A stretch of DNA of 64,000 nucleotides. Source: Bacteroidota bacterium. Lineage in GTDB: Bacteria; Bacteroidota; Ignavibacteria; Kapaibacteriales; Kapaibacteriaceae. The notes below the pieces were generated by a model. That model did no database searches and had not been told where the DNA came from. It worked only from the letters and a program-made list of their open reading frames with translations. A program made the position numbers and the translations under genes. This document shows positions 42,046 through 50,838 of the stretch, in pieces. How positions within the stretch are numbered: the first letter of the stretch is position 1; each line of letters opens with the position of its first letter. The DNA lies in contig JAFDZT010000009.1 in the NCBI GenBank assembly GCA_018266735.1, positions 62,001-126,000 of the forward strand, written 5' to 3'.

Positions 42046-43995
42046 TTAGTTATGAGTAAGAGGAGCGTTCGATCCGGCTGCGGAGACGCGGACATATCCT
42101 TGCATCTCTTGGTGAAGAGCCGAACAGAAGTCCGTGCAGTAGAACGGATGGATGCCGGGATACTTCGGCTCCCACTTCAGCGTGAGTGTTTCACCCGGCA
42201 TGATGAGCAGCTCGGAGTTGTTGTTGCCGATCACTGCAAAGCCGTGCGGAACATCCCAGTCTTGCTCGAGATTCGTGATGTGCCAGTACACAACGTCGCC
42301 CACCTTGACGCCCTCGATGTTGTCGGGCTTGAAGTGCGAACGAATGGCCGTTGCATAGATGTGGACCTCGTTGCCTTTCCGTTCAACACGACAGTCCTTT
42401 TCCGAGCGTGTGACGTACGGATGGTTGTTGTCCTTGAGTTGGAAGACCTTCACTTGCTTGCTCTGGATCAGTTCGGCTGGCAGAGCCTGTGCATAGTGCG
42501 GTTCGCCGATCGTTGGGAAGTCGAGCAACAGCTTCATCTTTTCACCAGAGATATCGTAAAGCTGTGCAGACTGCGTGAGCTCCGGTCCTGTTGGCAAGAA
42601 CCGGTCCTTCGTGATCTTGTTGTAGGCGATCACATACTTGCCCCAAGGCTTCTTGGAGTCGCCGCCAGGAATGCAGAGGTGCCCGATCGAGTAGTACGTT
42701 GGTGCGCGGTCGAGAACCTTGAAGTCCTTGAGCGACCATTTGACGATCTCCGATGAAACGAACATCGATGTGTAGGCATTGCCCTTGCCATCGAATTCCG
42801 TGTGCAGAGGTCCGAGGCCCGGCTTCTTCACTTCGCCGGCAAGACAGTCCTTGTAGTTCAACACAGGGATACCGTCGATCTCTTTGTCGAATTTCTTTGC
42901 CTCGATCGAGGCGATCATCTTGGAGTACGACATCACAGGGATCACCGTAGCGAGCTTACCGCCACCAACGATGAGCTCACCGGAAGGATCCACATCGCAG
43001 CCGTGTGGGCTTTTTGGTGTTGGCATGTAGTAGATGATGCCCGGACATTCAGCCGGCGTGAGGATCGTCACACCGTTCTTGATCTCGGATGATGCCATTT
43101 GCGTCTTGTCGTTGAAGACGTTGTGTGCATACTTGGCATCGATCTTCTTGCCCTTGCCTTGTGCAACGTACTCTTCGCATTTCTTCCAGTTGATGGCGGC
43201 AATGAAGTCCTTGTCGTTCTGACTTGCATTGGCCTCGAGCATCGTGTTCGCCTGCTCGGAGTTATAGCATGAGAAGAACATCCAGTCATGCGATGGACCC
43301 TTGCCGGCATGGGCCAGATCGTAGTCGAATCCCGGCACAAGGATCTGGAACGAAAGGTCCATGGCACCCGTGGTCTTGTCCACCTTGATGAAGCTGATGG
43401 TGCCCTTGAAGTTCTCCTTGTACGAGGCAATGCTCACATCCTGGTTTGGAACAGGAAGCGAGAAGCGCGTACCGGCTACAACGTATTCGCTGTTCTCGGT
43501 GGTGAATGGCGAAGAGTGATTTCCGGAGCTGTTCGGGAGTTCGATGATCTCCTTCGTGCGCATGTCGGAAAGATCGATGCGGGCAACACGCGGTGTGTTG
43601 TTCGCATTGCCGAAGATCCACTTGCCGTCCGGCGATCCGTCGCTCATCGAGAGTTCAGGGTGATGGAAGTCGTCCCACGGAATGAAGCCGTGCGATGTGT
43701 TCAACATGGGCTTGGTCTCTTCCGAGAATCCCCATCCTTTTTCAGGGTCGACGGAGAACACAGGGATTACGCGGAACAGACGTCCGCTTGGAAGGCCGTA
43801 CACGGCCAACTGTCCACTGAATCCGCCCGACACGAAGTTGTAAAATTCGTCGTACTTGCCCGGAGCAACATAGACACGTGCGGCTGCATCACCTGCTGCG
43901 CCGATATGTGCCTTATCGCCCTCGGAACATCCCGAGATGATGAGAGCGAACAACGACAGCGCCATGGCCGCCGTCAACGATCGTATCCTTTTCAT
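42046..43995 (-). CDS. nosZ: Nitrous-oxide reductase, clade II
   Basis: Reduces N2O to N2 in the periplasm with the CuZ and CuA copper centres. A 649-residue protein; the ATG at 43995 follows CTGGAGTGG, and a GTG nine bases earlier would give only three more residues. It has a Sec-type lipoprotein signal (ALIISGC, Cys 23), not a Tat signal, typical of clade II. CuZ ligands include the DDFHH motif. The C-terminal CuA site HPFYCTDFCSALHQEM (616-631) has both Cys, His and Met. All visible ligands are intact. Electrons likely come through the neighbouring cytochrome c. Confidence 0.97.
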   Translation of the reverse strand: MKRIRSLTAAMALSLFALIISGCSEGDKAHIGAAGDAAARVYVAPGKYDEFYNFVSGGFSGQLAVYGLPSGRLFRVIPVFSVDPEKGWGFSEETKPMLNTSHGFIPWDDFHHPELSMSDGSPDGKWIFGNANNTPRVARIDLSDMRTKEIIELPNSSGNHSSPFTTENSEYVVAGTRFSLPVPNQDVSIASYKENFKGTISFIKVDKTTGAMDLSFQILVPGFDYDLAHAGKGPSHDWMFFSCYNSEQANTMLEANASQNDKDFIAAINWKKCEEYVAQGKGKKIDAKYAHNVFNDKTQMASSEIKNGVTILTPAECPGIIYYMPTPKSPHGCDVDPSGELIVGGGKLATVIPVMSYSKMIASIEAKKFDKEIDGIPVLNYKDCLAGEVKKPGLGPLHTEFDGKGNAYTSMFVSSEIVKWSLKDFKVLDRAPTYYSIGHLCIPGGDSKKPWGKYVIAYNKITKDRFLPTGPELTQSAQLYDISGEKMKLLLDFPTIGEPHYAQALPAELIQSKQVKVFQLKDNNHPYVTRSEKDCRVERKGNEVHIYATAIRSHFKPDNIEGVKVGDVVYWHITNLEQDWDVPHGFAVIGNNNSELLIMPGETLTLKWEPKYPGIHPFYCTDFCSALHQEMQGYVRVSAAGSNAPLTHN

Positions 43996-44036
43996 AGTAC
44001 CCACTCCAGAGTTGAAGAATGTGATGTGATCTGATC

Positions 44037-44489
44037 TTACTTGCGTTCGTCTCCGGCCTTGCGAAGGAATTCAAGAACATTACGTGCGTCTTTTTCGTCG
44101 ACACTTTGATTCGGCATCTTCAAGAGATACGTCTGCAGCAAGCACTGCACAGTGTCGTCGTTGTTGATCATGGTCTCGGTGTCGAGGATCATGTTCATGA
44201 TGTATTCAGGTGGGCGGCGTTGCGTTACCTGACCAAGGGCCGGTCCCACATAGCGCTCGTCGAGCTTGTGACATGCAGTGCACTTCACATCGAAGATGTC
44301 TGCGCCGGCCTTGGCCATCACGGGGTCAACGGTTGGTGCCACGTCCACATGCTGGATCTTGTAGTACGACGGCTTTGCCTTGGTGGCTTCTTCTGCGGGC
44401 TGTCCGGCAGCGCCTTCTTCCGCTTTCTGCTGTGAACACCCGCCAAGAGCAAGGGCAACAAAGGCGGCAAGGGTGATGATGCGTTTCAT
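44037..44489 (-). CDS. Cytochrome c lipoprotein, likely electron donor to NosZ
   Basis: A 150-residue protein, signal ending LALGGC (Cys 20), with one haem c site CTACH at about residues 71-75 and possible Met ligands in YIMNMILDTETMI. The chosen ATG at 44489 gives a clean signal peptide, unlike longer in-frame starts. It lies 41 bases upstream of nosZ in the same operon; c-type cytochromes at this place serve as donors in clade II clusters. Confidence 0.88.
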   Translation of the reverse strand: MKRIITLAAFVALALGGCSQQKAEEGAAGQPAEEATKAKPSYYKIQHVDVAPTVDPVMAKAGADIFDVKCTACHKLDERYVGPALGQVTQRRPPEYIMNMILDTETMINNDDTVQCLLQTYLLKMPNQSVDEKDARNVLEFLRKAGDERK

Positions 44490-44497
44490 GACGGATC

Positions 44498-45214
44498 CTA
44501 GAGAATAGAGAGGAGAGGTTGATCGAGTTTTGCGAAGAGCACGGCATTCTCGATGAACACGTGCTGCATCAGATCGTCGCAGAATTCCTGCAAGAGATGA
44601 TAGACGGCTTGATGGGTCTGACATGCGCCCGGCGGTGGTGTGAAGTTGTTCGTGATGGCACGCATCCGCTCAAGCTTCTTGCCCACATCGGTGTGTTCCA
44701 TTTCGTGCTTGTTCACCTCGAGGCGCATGGAGGCAAGGAGCGATGCATCGAGCGGTTTGCCGCTGTCCTTGGCATCCGACATTGCTCGCATGTGCGGAAA
44801 GAGATGTTCTTCCTCGTCCTGCAAATGTCCTTGCAACGTCTGCACGAGATCTTCGAAGAGCTCACCAATGGCATGGATCTCCGGGAAGCGCTCACCGTGC
44901 TTCGTGCGGACCTTCGTGAGCTTCTCACGGATCACCGGTGTGGCCGCGCGTACATAGTCGTGATGATTGTGCAGGATGTAGTCAACAAGAAATCCCGTCT
45001 TCCAGAGATCCATATGGAGTGAGGCATTCCCGTCGTTCGAGCTCAAGGCATCGAGGGCCTGTTGAACGGTGGCAAGGTCTGCCGATGCGGTGGCGCATGC
45101 TTCTTCAAGCGTGCGTTTGCCGCCACAGCAATAGTCGATGCCGTTACGAAGGAACACGGCCGATGCCGAGGGGAGGGTGCGAACGATGTCGCTGACCGTC
45201 ATGGAGCTGTTCAT
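44498..45214 (-). CDS. Iron-sulfur cluster repair di-iron protein (RIC/ScdA/YtfE)
   Basis: Repairs Fe-S clusters damaged by nitric oxide. A 238-residue cytoplasmic protein: N-terminal ScdA domain with GIDYCCGG at about residues 26-33, then a hemerythrin-like four-helix domain with His/Glu ligands (HNHHDYVR, HLQDEEEHLFPHM, HEMEHTDVG, HVFIENAVLF). It starts at the ATG at 45214, since the TTG at 45223 has no support. It is placed between the Rrf2 regulator and the cytochrome gene, in keeping with a nitrosative-stress response linked to N2O reduction. Confidence 0.92.
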   Translation of the reverse strand: MNSSMTVSDIVRTLPSASAVFLRNGIDYCCGGKRTLEEACATASADLATVQQALDALSSNDGNASLHMDLWKTGFLVDYILHNHHDYVRAATPVIREKLTKVRTKHGERFPEIHAIGELFEDLVQTLQGHLQDEEEHLFPHMRAMSDAKDSGKPLDASLLASMRLEVNKHEMEHTDVGKKLERMRAITNNFTPPPGACQTHQAVYHLLQEFCDDLMQHVFIENAVLFAKLDQPLLSIL

Positions 45215-45251
45215 GGTATACAAGACCTTTTAGAGATAAGAGACTCACAAG

Positions 45252-45704
45252 TCACAAATGATTCGGTCGTTCACACAAACTGATGCGAAAACCTTCCTTT
45301 TCGATGCGTCGCGCAAGGTCGTACAGACTCGTCGAAGTGAACAAGAGCTGCAACCGCTTACGTTCTACCGCCCACGCCGTATGAAGAGGACAGGGTTTTG
45401 CGTTCCCACAGCCAGGTAAACCTAAGATACATTCGCTGAATAACGATGCTCCGTCCATGTGGACGATGATATCGTACAACGTGATGGCCTTCGGATCCCG
45501 ACCCAACGCCACGCCACCTTTCGCACTTCGCTGCGAGACCAGGATGCCGGCTTGTGAGAGCTGCGCCAGGATCTTCTTGAGGAAGTGATAGGGGATCGTC
45601 AACTCCGTTGCCACTTGCGAGATGGGCAGGTAGGAGCCTTCCTTGCCGTTGATCGTGAGATAGGCAAGCGACTGAATGGCGTACATGGAAGCTTTTGACA
45701 GCAT
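45252..45704 (-). CDS. Rrf2-family transcription regulator (NsrR-like)
   Basis: A 150-residue regulator. Winged-helix N-terminus (MLSKASMYAIQSLAYL, YLPISQVATELTIPYHFLKKIL) and three cysteines CILGLPGCGNAKPC with the spacing that binds an Fe-S cluster, sensitive to NO or redox state. The start was set at the ATG at 45704, where the family's N-terminus begins. It is the first gene before RIC and the nos genes and likely controls them. A promoter with an overlapping dyad lies just upstream. Confidence 0.9.
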   Translation of the reverse strand: MLSKASMYAIQSLAYLTINGKEGSYLPISQVATELTIPYHFLKKILAQLSQAGILVSQRSAKGGVALGRDPKAITLYDIIVHMDGASLFSECILGLPGCGNAKPCPLHTAWAVERKRLQLLFTSTSLYDLARRIEKEGFRISLCERPNHL

Positions 45705-45735
45705 TCGAGGGATTTGATTGGGGATAAACGACTCT

Positions 45736-45773
45736 CCTATCACGAATATAGGGACTTTTCTGGGCGACTGCAA
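45736..45773 (-). promoter_or_regulatory. Promoter of the Rrf2 regulator with overlapping dyad
   Basis: On the minus strand TTGCAG (45773-45768) and TATATT (45750-45745) are 17 bases apart, close to the sigma-70 consensus. A dyad CCTAT-N7-ATAGG (45736-45752) covers the -10 box, as expected of an autoregulatory operator for the Rrf2 protein, whose start lies about 35 bases downstream. Confidence 0.6.
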
Positions 45774-45831
45774 GTGCCCACGAAAAAAAAGTGTGACAGA
45801 ACCCCTACGATAACCTAGTTTACGATTCTCT

Positions 45832-46293
45832 ATGGCACTGATCGATCGAAAACGTCGCCGGAATTCCGCCTCGCACACCATGCGAGTCGGTATGATGCTG
45901 CATCAAGCGGCGTCACGCTGGCAACGCCTGGCGAATGAAGCGCTCTCGGAAGTGGGCATCAACCACACCCAGTACGTGATCCTCTGGGGCATTCATACGA
46001 TGTCTATCGAAGGGATCACGCCAACGCAGGTGGAGCTTTCTGCCTATACGGGCACCGACGTGATGCTCACCTCGAAGTCGCTGCGGACGTTAGAAGAGTT
46101 GGGTCTCGTGGTTCGCGTCTCCCATCCGACCGACACCCGCGCCCGCTGTATCTCCCTCTCCGAACAAGGGTTCTCGACATTCCATCAGGCAGAGACTCTC
46201 ATCCTCGACGTCGAACAACGCTTCTTCGGCAACGCAGACCCATTGACCCTACGCACGGACCTTGTGCCCCTTCTTTCGAACACAGCACCTTAG
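45832..46293 (+). CDS. MarR-family transcription regulator
   Basis: A 153-residue dimeric winged-helix regulator. DNA-binding region ITPTQVELSAYTGTDVMLTSKSLRTLEELGL is split around the recognition helix (about residues 62-92), with wing RVSHPTDTRARCISL and the C-terminal helices of the dimer interface. Divergent from the Rrf2 gene with 127 bases between, so the two may share control signals. Ligand unknown; no adjacent efflux gene. Confidence 0.88.
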   Translation: MALIDRKRRRNSASHTMRVGMMLHQAASRWQRLANEALSEVGINHTQYVILWGIHTMSIEGITPTQVELSAYTGTDVMLTSKSLRTLEELGLVVRVSHPTDTRARCISLSEQGFSTFHQAETLILDVEQRFFGNADPLTLRTDLVPLLSNTAP

Positions 46294-46297
46294 CGGC

Positions 46298-46400
46298 ACT
46301 TCTCTCGTCACTTCTCTTTAACTCGTCACTTCTTTTTTCCTTCTCATTTCCTTCTTTTTTCGCTCTCTTTTCCTTCTTTTTTCGCTCTCTTTTCCTTCTT
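46298..46400 (+). repeat. Pyrimidine-rich leader with degenerate repeats
   Basis: Almost pure C/T sequence before nadE. It contains a 22-base unit (CGCTCTCTTTTCCTTCTTTT plus TT) at 46361-46382, a partial copy at 46383-46400 and a weaker one at 46339-46360. CTCGTCACTT at 46304 and 46322 resembles the heptad arrays elsewhere. There is no purine-rich ribosome site before the nadE ATG. Confidence 0.7.
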
Positions 46401-46409
46401 CACTCAACT

Positions 46410-48356
46410 ATGCTTCACTACATCCGCACAGCATCCCTCCGTCCGCACGTGACCGTGGCCGATCCTGTGGCGAACGTCCGGTCGATCCTCTCTCTTGCCG
46501 ACCAATGTGTGGCGGAAGGTGTGAACGTGGCCCTGTTCCCGGAGCTCTGTCTTACGGGCTACACCTGTGCCGATCTCTTCCGATCGCCGGATCTGCTGCA
46601 AGCCGCCGAGCTTGGCATTGAGCGCATTCGGGAATGGTCCGAGCAAGGCGGTCCGCTCATCGTGGTCGGTGCACCCCTTCAGGTGGGGACGAAGCTCTAC
46701 AACTGTGCCATTGCCATCTGCAACGGATCCATCCTTGCCGCCTTCCCAAAGACCTTTCTTCCGAATTCCAATGAGTACTACGAGGCACGCTGGTTCGCCA
46801 GTGGGGCGGGGTTGCAACAGGACACGGTTCGACTCTGCGGTGTGGATGTGCCGATCGGTGCAGACCTTTTACTTGTTGATGCAAATGACCCGACGTTGAC
46901 CATCGGCGTGGAGATCTGTGAAGACCTGTGGGTGGCCGAGCCGCGCAGTGGCGCCATGGCCGTTGCCGGTGCCACCATGATCTTGAATCCGAGTGCCAGT
47001 AACGAGATCGTCGGCAAAGCTGCGTATCGGCGTTCTTTGGTGACCATGCAGAGCGCGCGCACCTACACGGCCTACGTGTATGCGAGCGCCGGCGCATGGG
47101 AGTCCACCACCGACACGGTCTTCTCCGGTCACTGCATGATCGCAGAGGCAGGCGAGATGCTTGGCGAGGAGGCAGGGCTGAGCTTGCAGGAGGCGGTCGT
47201 TGTGGTGGACGTGGATCTGGACCGACTGGTGAGCGATCGAATGGCGGACACGTCGTGGTCGCAACAACATGCATCGGTAGCGTTTCGAACGATCGACATC
47301 GAATTGCCCACGACCACCCGAACATCGATCCAGCGTCCTATCGATCCCATGCCTTTTGTCCCGTCATCCGATGCCGACCGCAATGAGCGGTGTCGGGAGA
47401 TCATCACCATTCAGGCCACCGGACTGGCCGTGCGGCTTGAGCGGGCACGCGCGACAACGTGCGTGGTGGGGCTCTCGGGTGGACTCGATTCGACCCTTGC
47501 CCTGATCGTGTGCGAGCGCGCCATGACAATGCTCGGACGGTCGATGTCAGACATCCACACGGTGACGATGCCGGGCTATGGAACCACAGAGCGTACCCTC
47601 GTGAATGCACGAGCACTGGCGGCATCGATGCAGTGCACCCTGCACGAGATCAGCATCCTCCCGGCCGTCGAGCAACATTTTGCCGATATCGCGCATGATG
47701 TCAACGATCATTCTGTGGTGTTCGAGAATGCCCAGGCGCGGGAACGGACGCAGATCCTGATGGATATGGCCAATCAACACAACGGACTGGTGATCGGCAC
47801 GGCCGACCTGTCGGAGATCGCCTTGGGATGGAGCACCTATAATGCCGACCACATGTCCATGTATGCCGTGAATGCCGGAGTGCCCAAGACCCTGGTGAAG
47901 TACCTGATCGGCTGGTATGCAGACCAAGAGGAGAATTCCCTGCATCGGGTGGCCTTGCTCGACATCCTGGCCACGCCCATCTCACCGGAACTGCTCCCAC
48001 CCTCGGCCGAAGGGGGTATCGCGCAGCGGACCGAGGACGTGGTGGGGCCATATGAGCTGCACGATTTCTTCCTGTACCACCACATACGCATGCATGCCAG
48101 CGTCCAAAAGATCTTTGTGCTTGCTTGCATGGCCTTCCAAGAGCGATATTCGAAGCATGAGGTGGCCACGTGGCTACGCGTCTTCCTGCTGCGCTTCACT
48201 ACGCAGCAATTCAAGCGGTCGTGCATGCCCGATACCATCAAGGTTGGTAGGATAGCCCTTTCACCCCGGGCAGATTGGAGAATGCCAAGCGATGCCAGTG
48301 CGTCGGTTTGGCTCGATGAGCTCGATCGCTTCTTAACTGACGGTCAATTTTCGTAG
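46410..48356 (+). CDS. nadE: Glutamine-dependent NAD+ synthetase
   Basis: Makes NAD+ from deamido-NAD+ using ammonia from glutamine. A 648-residue two-domain enzyme: an N-terminal nitrilase-type glutaminase with Glu in LFPELCLTGY (residue about 50) and Cys in GVEICEDLW (about 170), and a C-terminal synthase with the PP-loop SGGLDSTLAL near 358. GTADLSEIALGWSTYNADH is intact. Normal length. The start lacks a Shine-Dalgarno and is preceded by a pyrimidine tract. The next gene follows after 9 bases. Confidence 0.95.
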   Translation: MLHYIRTASLRPHVTVADPVANVRSILSLADQCVAEGVNVALFPELCLTGYTCADLFRSPDLLQAAELGIERIREWSEQGGPLIVVGAPLQVGTKLYNCAIAICNGSILAAFPKTFLPNSNEYYEARWFASGAGLQQDTVRLCGVDVPIGADLLLVDANDPTLTIGVEICEDLWVAEPRSGAMAVAGATMILNPSASNEIVGKAAYRRSLVTMQSARTYTAYVYASAGAWESTTDTVFSGHCMIAEAGEMLGEEAGLSLQEAVVVVDVDLDRLVSDRMADTSWSQQHASVAFRTIDIELPTTTRTSIQRPIDPMPFVPSSDADRNERCREIITIQATGLAVRLERARATTCVVGLSGGLDSTLALIVCERAMTMLGRSMSDIHTVTMPGYGTTERTLVNARALAASMQCTLHEISILPAVEQHFADIAHDVNDHSVVFENAQARERTQILMDMANQHNGLVIGTADLSEIALGWSTYNADHMSMYAVNAGVPKTLVKYLIGWYADQEENSLHRVALLDILATPISPELLPPSAEGGIAQRTEDVVGPYELHDFFLYHHIRMHASVQKIFVLACMAFQERYSKHEVATWLRVFLLRFTTQQFKRSCMPDTIKVGRIALSPRADWRMPSDASASVWLDELDRFLTDGQFS

Positions 48357-48365
48357 GTTTGCCTT

Positions 48366-49055
48366 GTGGCACAAACACATGCAAATAACAAACCGATCAT
48401 TCGGATCGTGATCGCAGACGATCACGAGATATCCCGGATCGGAATTCGTCGACTTCTATCGATCTCTCCCGAGATCGAGATCGTGGCCGAGGCCGTTCAC
48501 GGCGGTCAGACCGTCGATCTTGTCAAGTCCCTCAAGCCCGACGTGGTGCTGATGGACGTTGTCATGCCAGGCGTGTCCGGCATCGAAGCCGCACAGCGAA
48601 TCAAGCAGGATGCCCCCGATGTGCATGTGATCATGCTCAGCTCCGCCGAAGACGAACAGTCGGTCGAGCGGGCCTTGTTCGCCGGCGCCGACGGTTACCT
48701 GTCCAAGGAAGTGACGTCGCAAGAACTGGTGGATGCCATTCGTGCCGTCATCCTCGGAGAGCGCGTCTTCAGCCGCAGCATCCTGAATCGACTCGAGGGC
48801 AAGGCCCAGTCGAATGCCGGCGGTGACATGCCGATCAGCCTGACGAAGCGCGAAGAAGAGATCGTCTCGCTCGTTGCAAAAGGAATGACCAGTCAGGAGA
48901 TCGCCAAGAAGCTCTTCATCTCGCCTCGTACCGTGGAAACACATCGCGCTCGCATCATGGACAAGCTTGGCGTGAACAATGCCGCAGGTCTTGTGCGGTT
49001 CGCCCTACTCCATAGCGCCTATTTCAATCTCAACAAGCATTCGTCAGATAGCTGA
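48366..49055 (+). CDS. Response regulator, NarL/FixJ type
   Basis: A 229-residue regulator starting with GTG. Receiver domain at residues 12-130: acidic pair ADDHE, phospho-acceptor Asp in VLMDVVMPG (about residue 63), Lys in LSKEV. LuxR-type helix-turn-helix at about 158-220 (LTKREEEIVSLVAKGMTSQEIAKKL, given here as the family's opening helices, and VETHRARIMDKLGV). No histidine kinase is nearby, so the partner is elsewhere. Confidence 0.92.
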   Translation: MAQTHANNKPIIRIVIADDHEISRIGIRRLLSISPEIEIVAEAVHGGQTVDLVKSLKPDVVLMDVVMPGVSGIEAAQRIKQDAPDVHVIMLSSAEDEQSVERALFAGADGYLSKEVTSQELVDAIRAVILGERVFSRSILNRLEGKAQSNAGGDMPISLTKREEEIVSLVAKGMTSQEIAKKLFISPRTVETHRARIMDKLGVNNAAGLVRFALLHSAYFNLNKHSSDS

Positions 49056-49057
49056 CG

Positions 49058-49957
49058 GTGAACCCCGTATCGCAGTATCTGCGCCCTGATGTAGTAGCTC
49101 GACTGGGCTCACTCGAATTGCGTGCGCGCATGGTGGTGGAAGGCTTCATCACCGGACTGCACCGCTCACCCTTTCACGGATTCAGCGCCGAGTTCTCCGA
49201 GCATCGCGCCTATCGGCACGGAGATGAGCTCAAGCATATCGACTGGAAGATCTACGGTAGAACCGACCGGTACTACGTCAAGCAATTCGAAGAAGAGACC
49301 AATCTCCGTTGCCTCGTGGCCGTTGATGCCAGTGCATCCATGCGCTATGCATCCGAAGGGATGATCAGCAAGTTCGACTATGCCACATCGATGGCCGCAG
49401 CCTTGATGTATCTGGTGCTTCGACAACGCGATGCTGCAGGCCTTGCCGTGTACAACACGGACGTGGTCTCCTATCTGCCGCCACGGTCGAAGATGTCGTA
49501 CATCCAGGACCTGTTGCGCACGTTGGGCAGCGTCACTCCATCGGAACGTACAGGCACGGCAACGTCGTTGCATCATGTTGCAGAGCGTTTGTCGCGACGC
49601 GGACTCGTCGTGATCATCAGCGATCTGTTCGACTCCGCCGAAACGATCCTTTCCTCCCTCCGACACTTCCGCCACGACCATCACGATGTGTTGGTGATGC
49701 ACGTGATGGATCCGCGCGAAGTGGACTTCGACCTTGGCGCTGCTTCGGTGTTCAAGGACATGGAAACGGGCGAAGAACTCACAACACAACCGCAGATGTT
49801 GCAGCGATCGTATCAACAAGTGGTGGCAGACTTCTGTCAGACCATCCGACGCGGTTGCTTCGACCAGAACATCGACTATGTTCGTCTCACAACGAACACG
49901 CCCTTTGATGTGGCACTCACAGAATACATTGCATCACGAGCACGAGTACGAGGATGA
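49058..49957 (+). CDS. DUF58-domain protein (MoxR-associated type)
   Basis: A 299-residue cytoplasmic protein with the DUF58 signature YRHGDELKHIDWKIYGRTD at about residues 50-68 and a von Willebrand A-like fold carrying DASASM (about 92-97). In most genomes such proteins accompany a MoxR AAA+ ATPase in chaperone-like systems, but no moxR gene is visible in this window. Starts with GTG two bases after the regulator gene, and overlaps dapA by 4 bases. Confidence 0.88.
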   Translation: MNPVSQYLRPDVVARLGSLELRARMVVEGFITGLHRSPFHGFSAEFSEHRAYRHGDELKHIDWKIYGRTDRYYVKQFEEETNLRCLVAVDASASMRYASEGMISKFDYATSMAAALMYLVLRQRDAAGLAVYNTDVVSYLPPRSKMSYIQDLLRTLGSVTPSERTGTATSLHHVAERLSRRGLVVIISDLFDSAETILSSLRHFRHDHHDVLVMHVMDPREVDFDLGAASVFKDMETGEELTTQPQMLQRSYQQVVADFCQTIRRGCFDQNIDYVRLTTNTPFDVALTEYIASRARVRG

Positions 49958-50838
49958 AGGCGCACGGACTGCATACTGCCATCGTTACACCATTCACGCA
50001 ACAAGGCGAACTCGATCGCACTGCCTTTCTTCGACTGCTCGACATGCAGATCGATGCAGGTGTTGATGGCGTGGTGGTCTGCGGATCCACAGGCGAAAGT
50101 GCCACCACCACCACGGCAGAGAAGATCTTGTTGTGGACGTGGGCCGTGGAGCATTGTGCCGGTAAGATCAGCGTGACGGCAGGCACGGGCACGAACGACA
50201 CGCGAACAACGATCGAACTCACACAGGCCGCGAAGACTGCGGGTTGTGATGCGGCGCTCATTGTCTGTCCGTATTACAACAAGCCCTCACAGCACGGCAT
50301 CATCGCGCATTACACGGCCGTTGCCAACGCTGTTGACATTCCGATCATCCTGTACAACATCCAAGGTCGCACGGGCGTGAACATGACGGCCGAAACGCAA
50401 GTGGCCATCGCTCGCGCATGTCGCAATGTGATCGCCACGAAAGAGGCCTCACAGAACCTTGAACAAATGTGTCAGATCATCGCACAAGCGCCGGAGCATT
50501 TCTCTGTGCTCGCCGGTGATGATTCACTCGCACTGCCGGTGATCGCTTGTGGCGCGACCGGCGTGATCGCCGTGATGTCCAACTATCAACCCCGCACGTT
50601 CGGTGCATTGATCCGCGCTGCCTTGTCGGGAGATCTTGCAACGGCACGCCGACTGCAAGCACAGCTCATGCCGTGGTATGTCGTGAACTTCATCGAGCCG
50701 AATCCCATTCCCGTGAAGTACATCATGCATGCACGCGGTTGGATCAATGACGTGATCCGACTCCCGCTGGAACCCGCGACCGCAGCAACACGCAGCACTC
50801 TTGATGCCATGCTCGCTCAGTTACCACACGACGCATAA
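49954..50838 (+). CDS. dapA: 4-hydroxy-tetrahydrodipicolinate synthase
   Basis: Condenses pyruvate with aspartate semialdehyde in lysine and diaminopimelate synthesis. A 294-residue TIM barrel: GVVVCGSTGES at about 38-48, catalytic Tyr in PIILYNIQGRTG, Schiff-base Lys in NVIATKEAS and the FSVLAGDDSL end. The YNIQGRTG form differs a little from the usual YN-x-P-x-RTG but keeps the key residues. It overlaps folP at ATAATGG (stop and start share a base). Confidence 0.93.
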   Translation: MKAHGLHTAIVTPFTQQGELDRTAFLRLLDMQIDAGVDGVVVCGSTGESATTTTAEKILLWTWAVEHCAGKISVTAGTGTNDTRTTIELTQAAKTAGCDAALIVCPYYNKPSQHGIIAHYTAVANAVDIPIILYNIQGRTGVNMTAETQVAIARACRNVIATKEASQNLEQMCQIIAQAPEHFSVLAGDDSLALPVIACGATGVIAVMSNYQPRTFGALIRAALSGDLATARRLQAQLMPWYVVNFIEPNPIPVKYIMHARGWINDVIRLPLEPATAATRSTLDAMLAQLPHDA

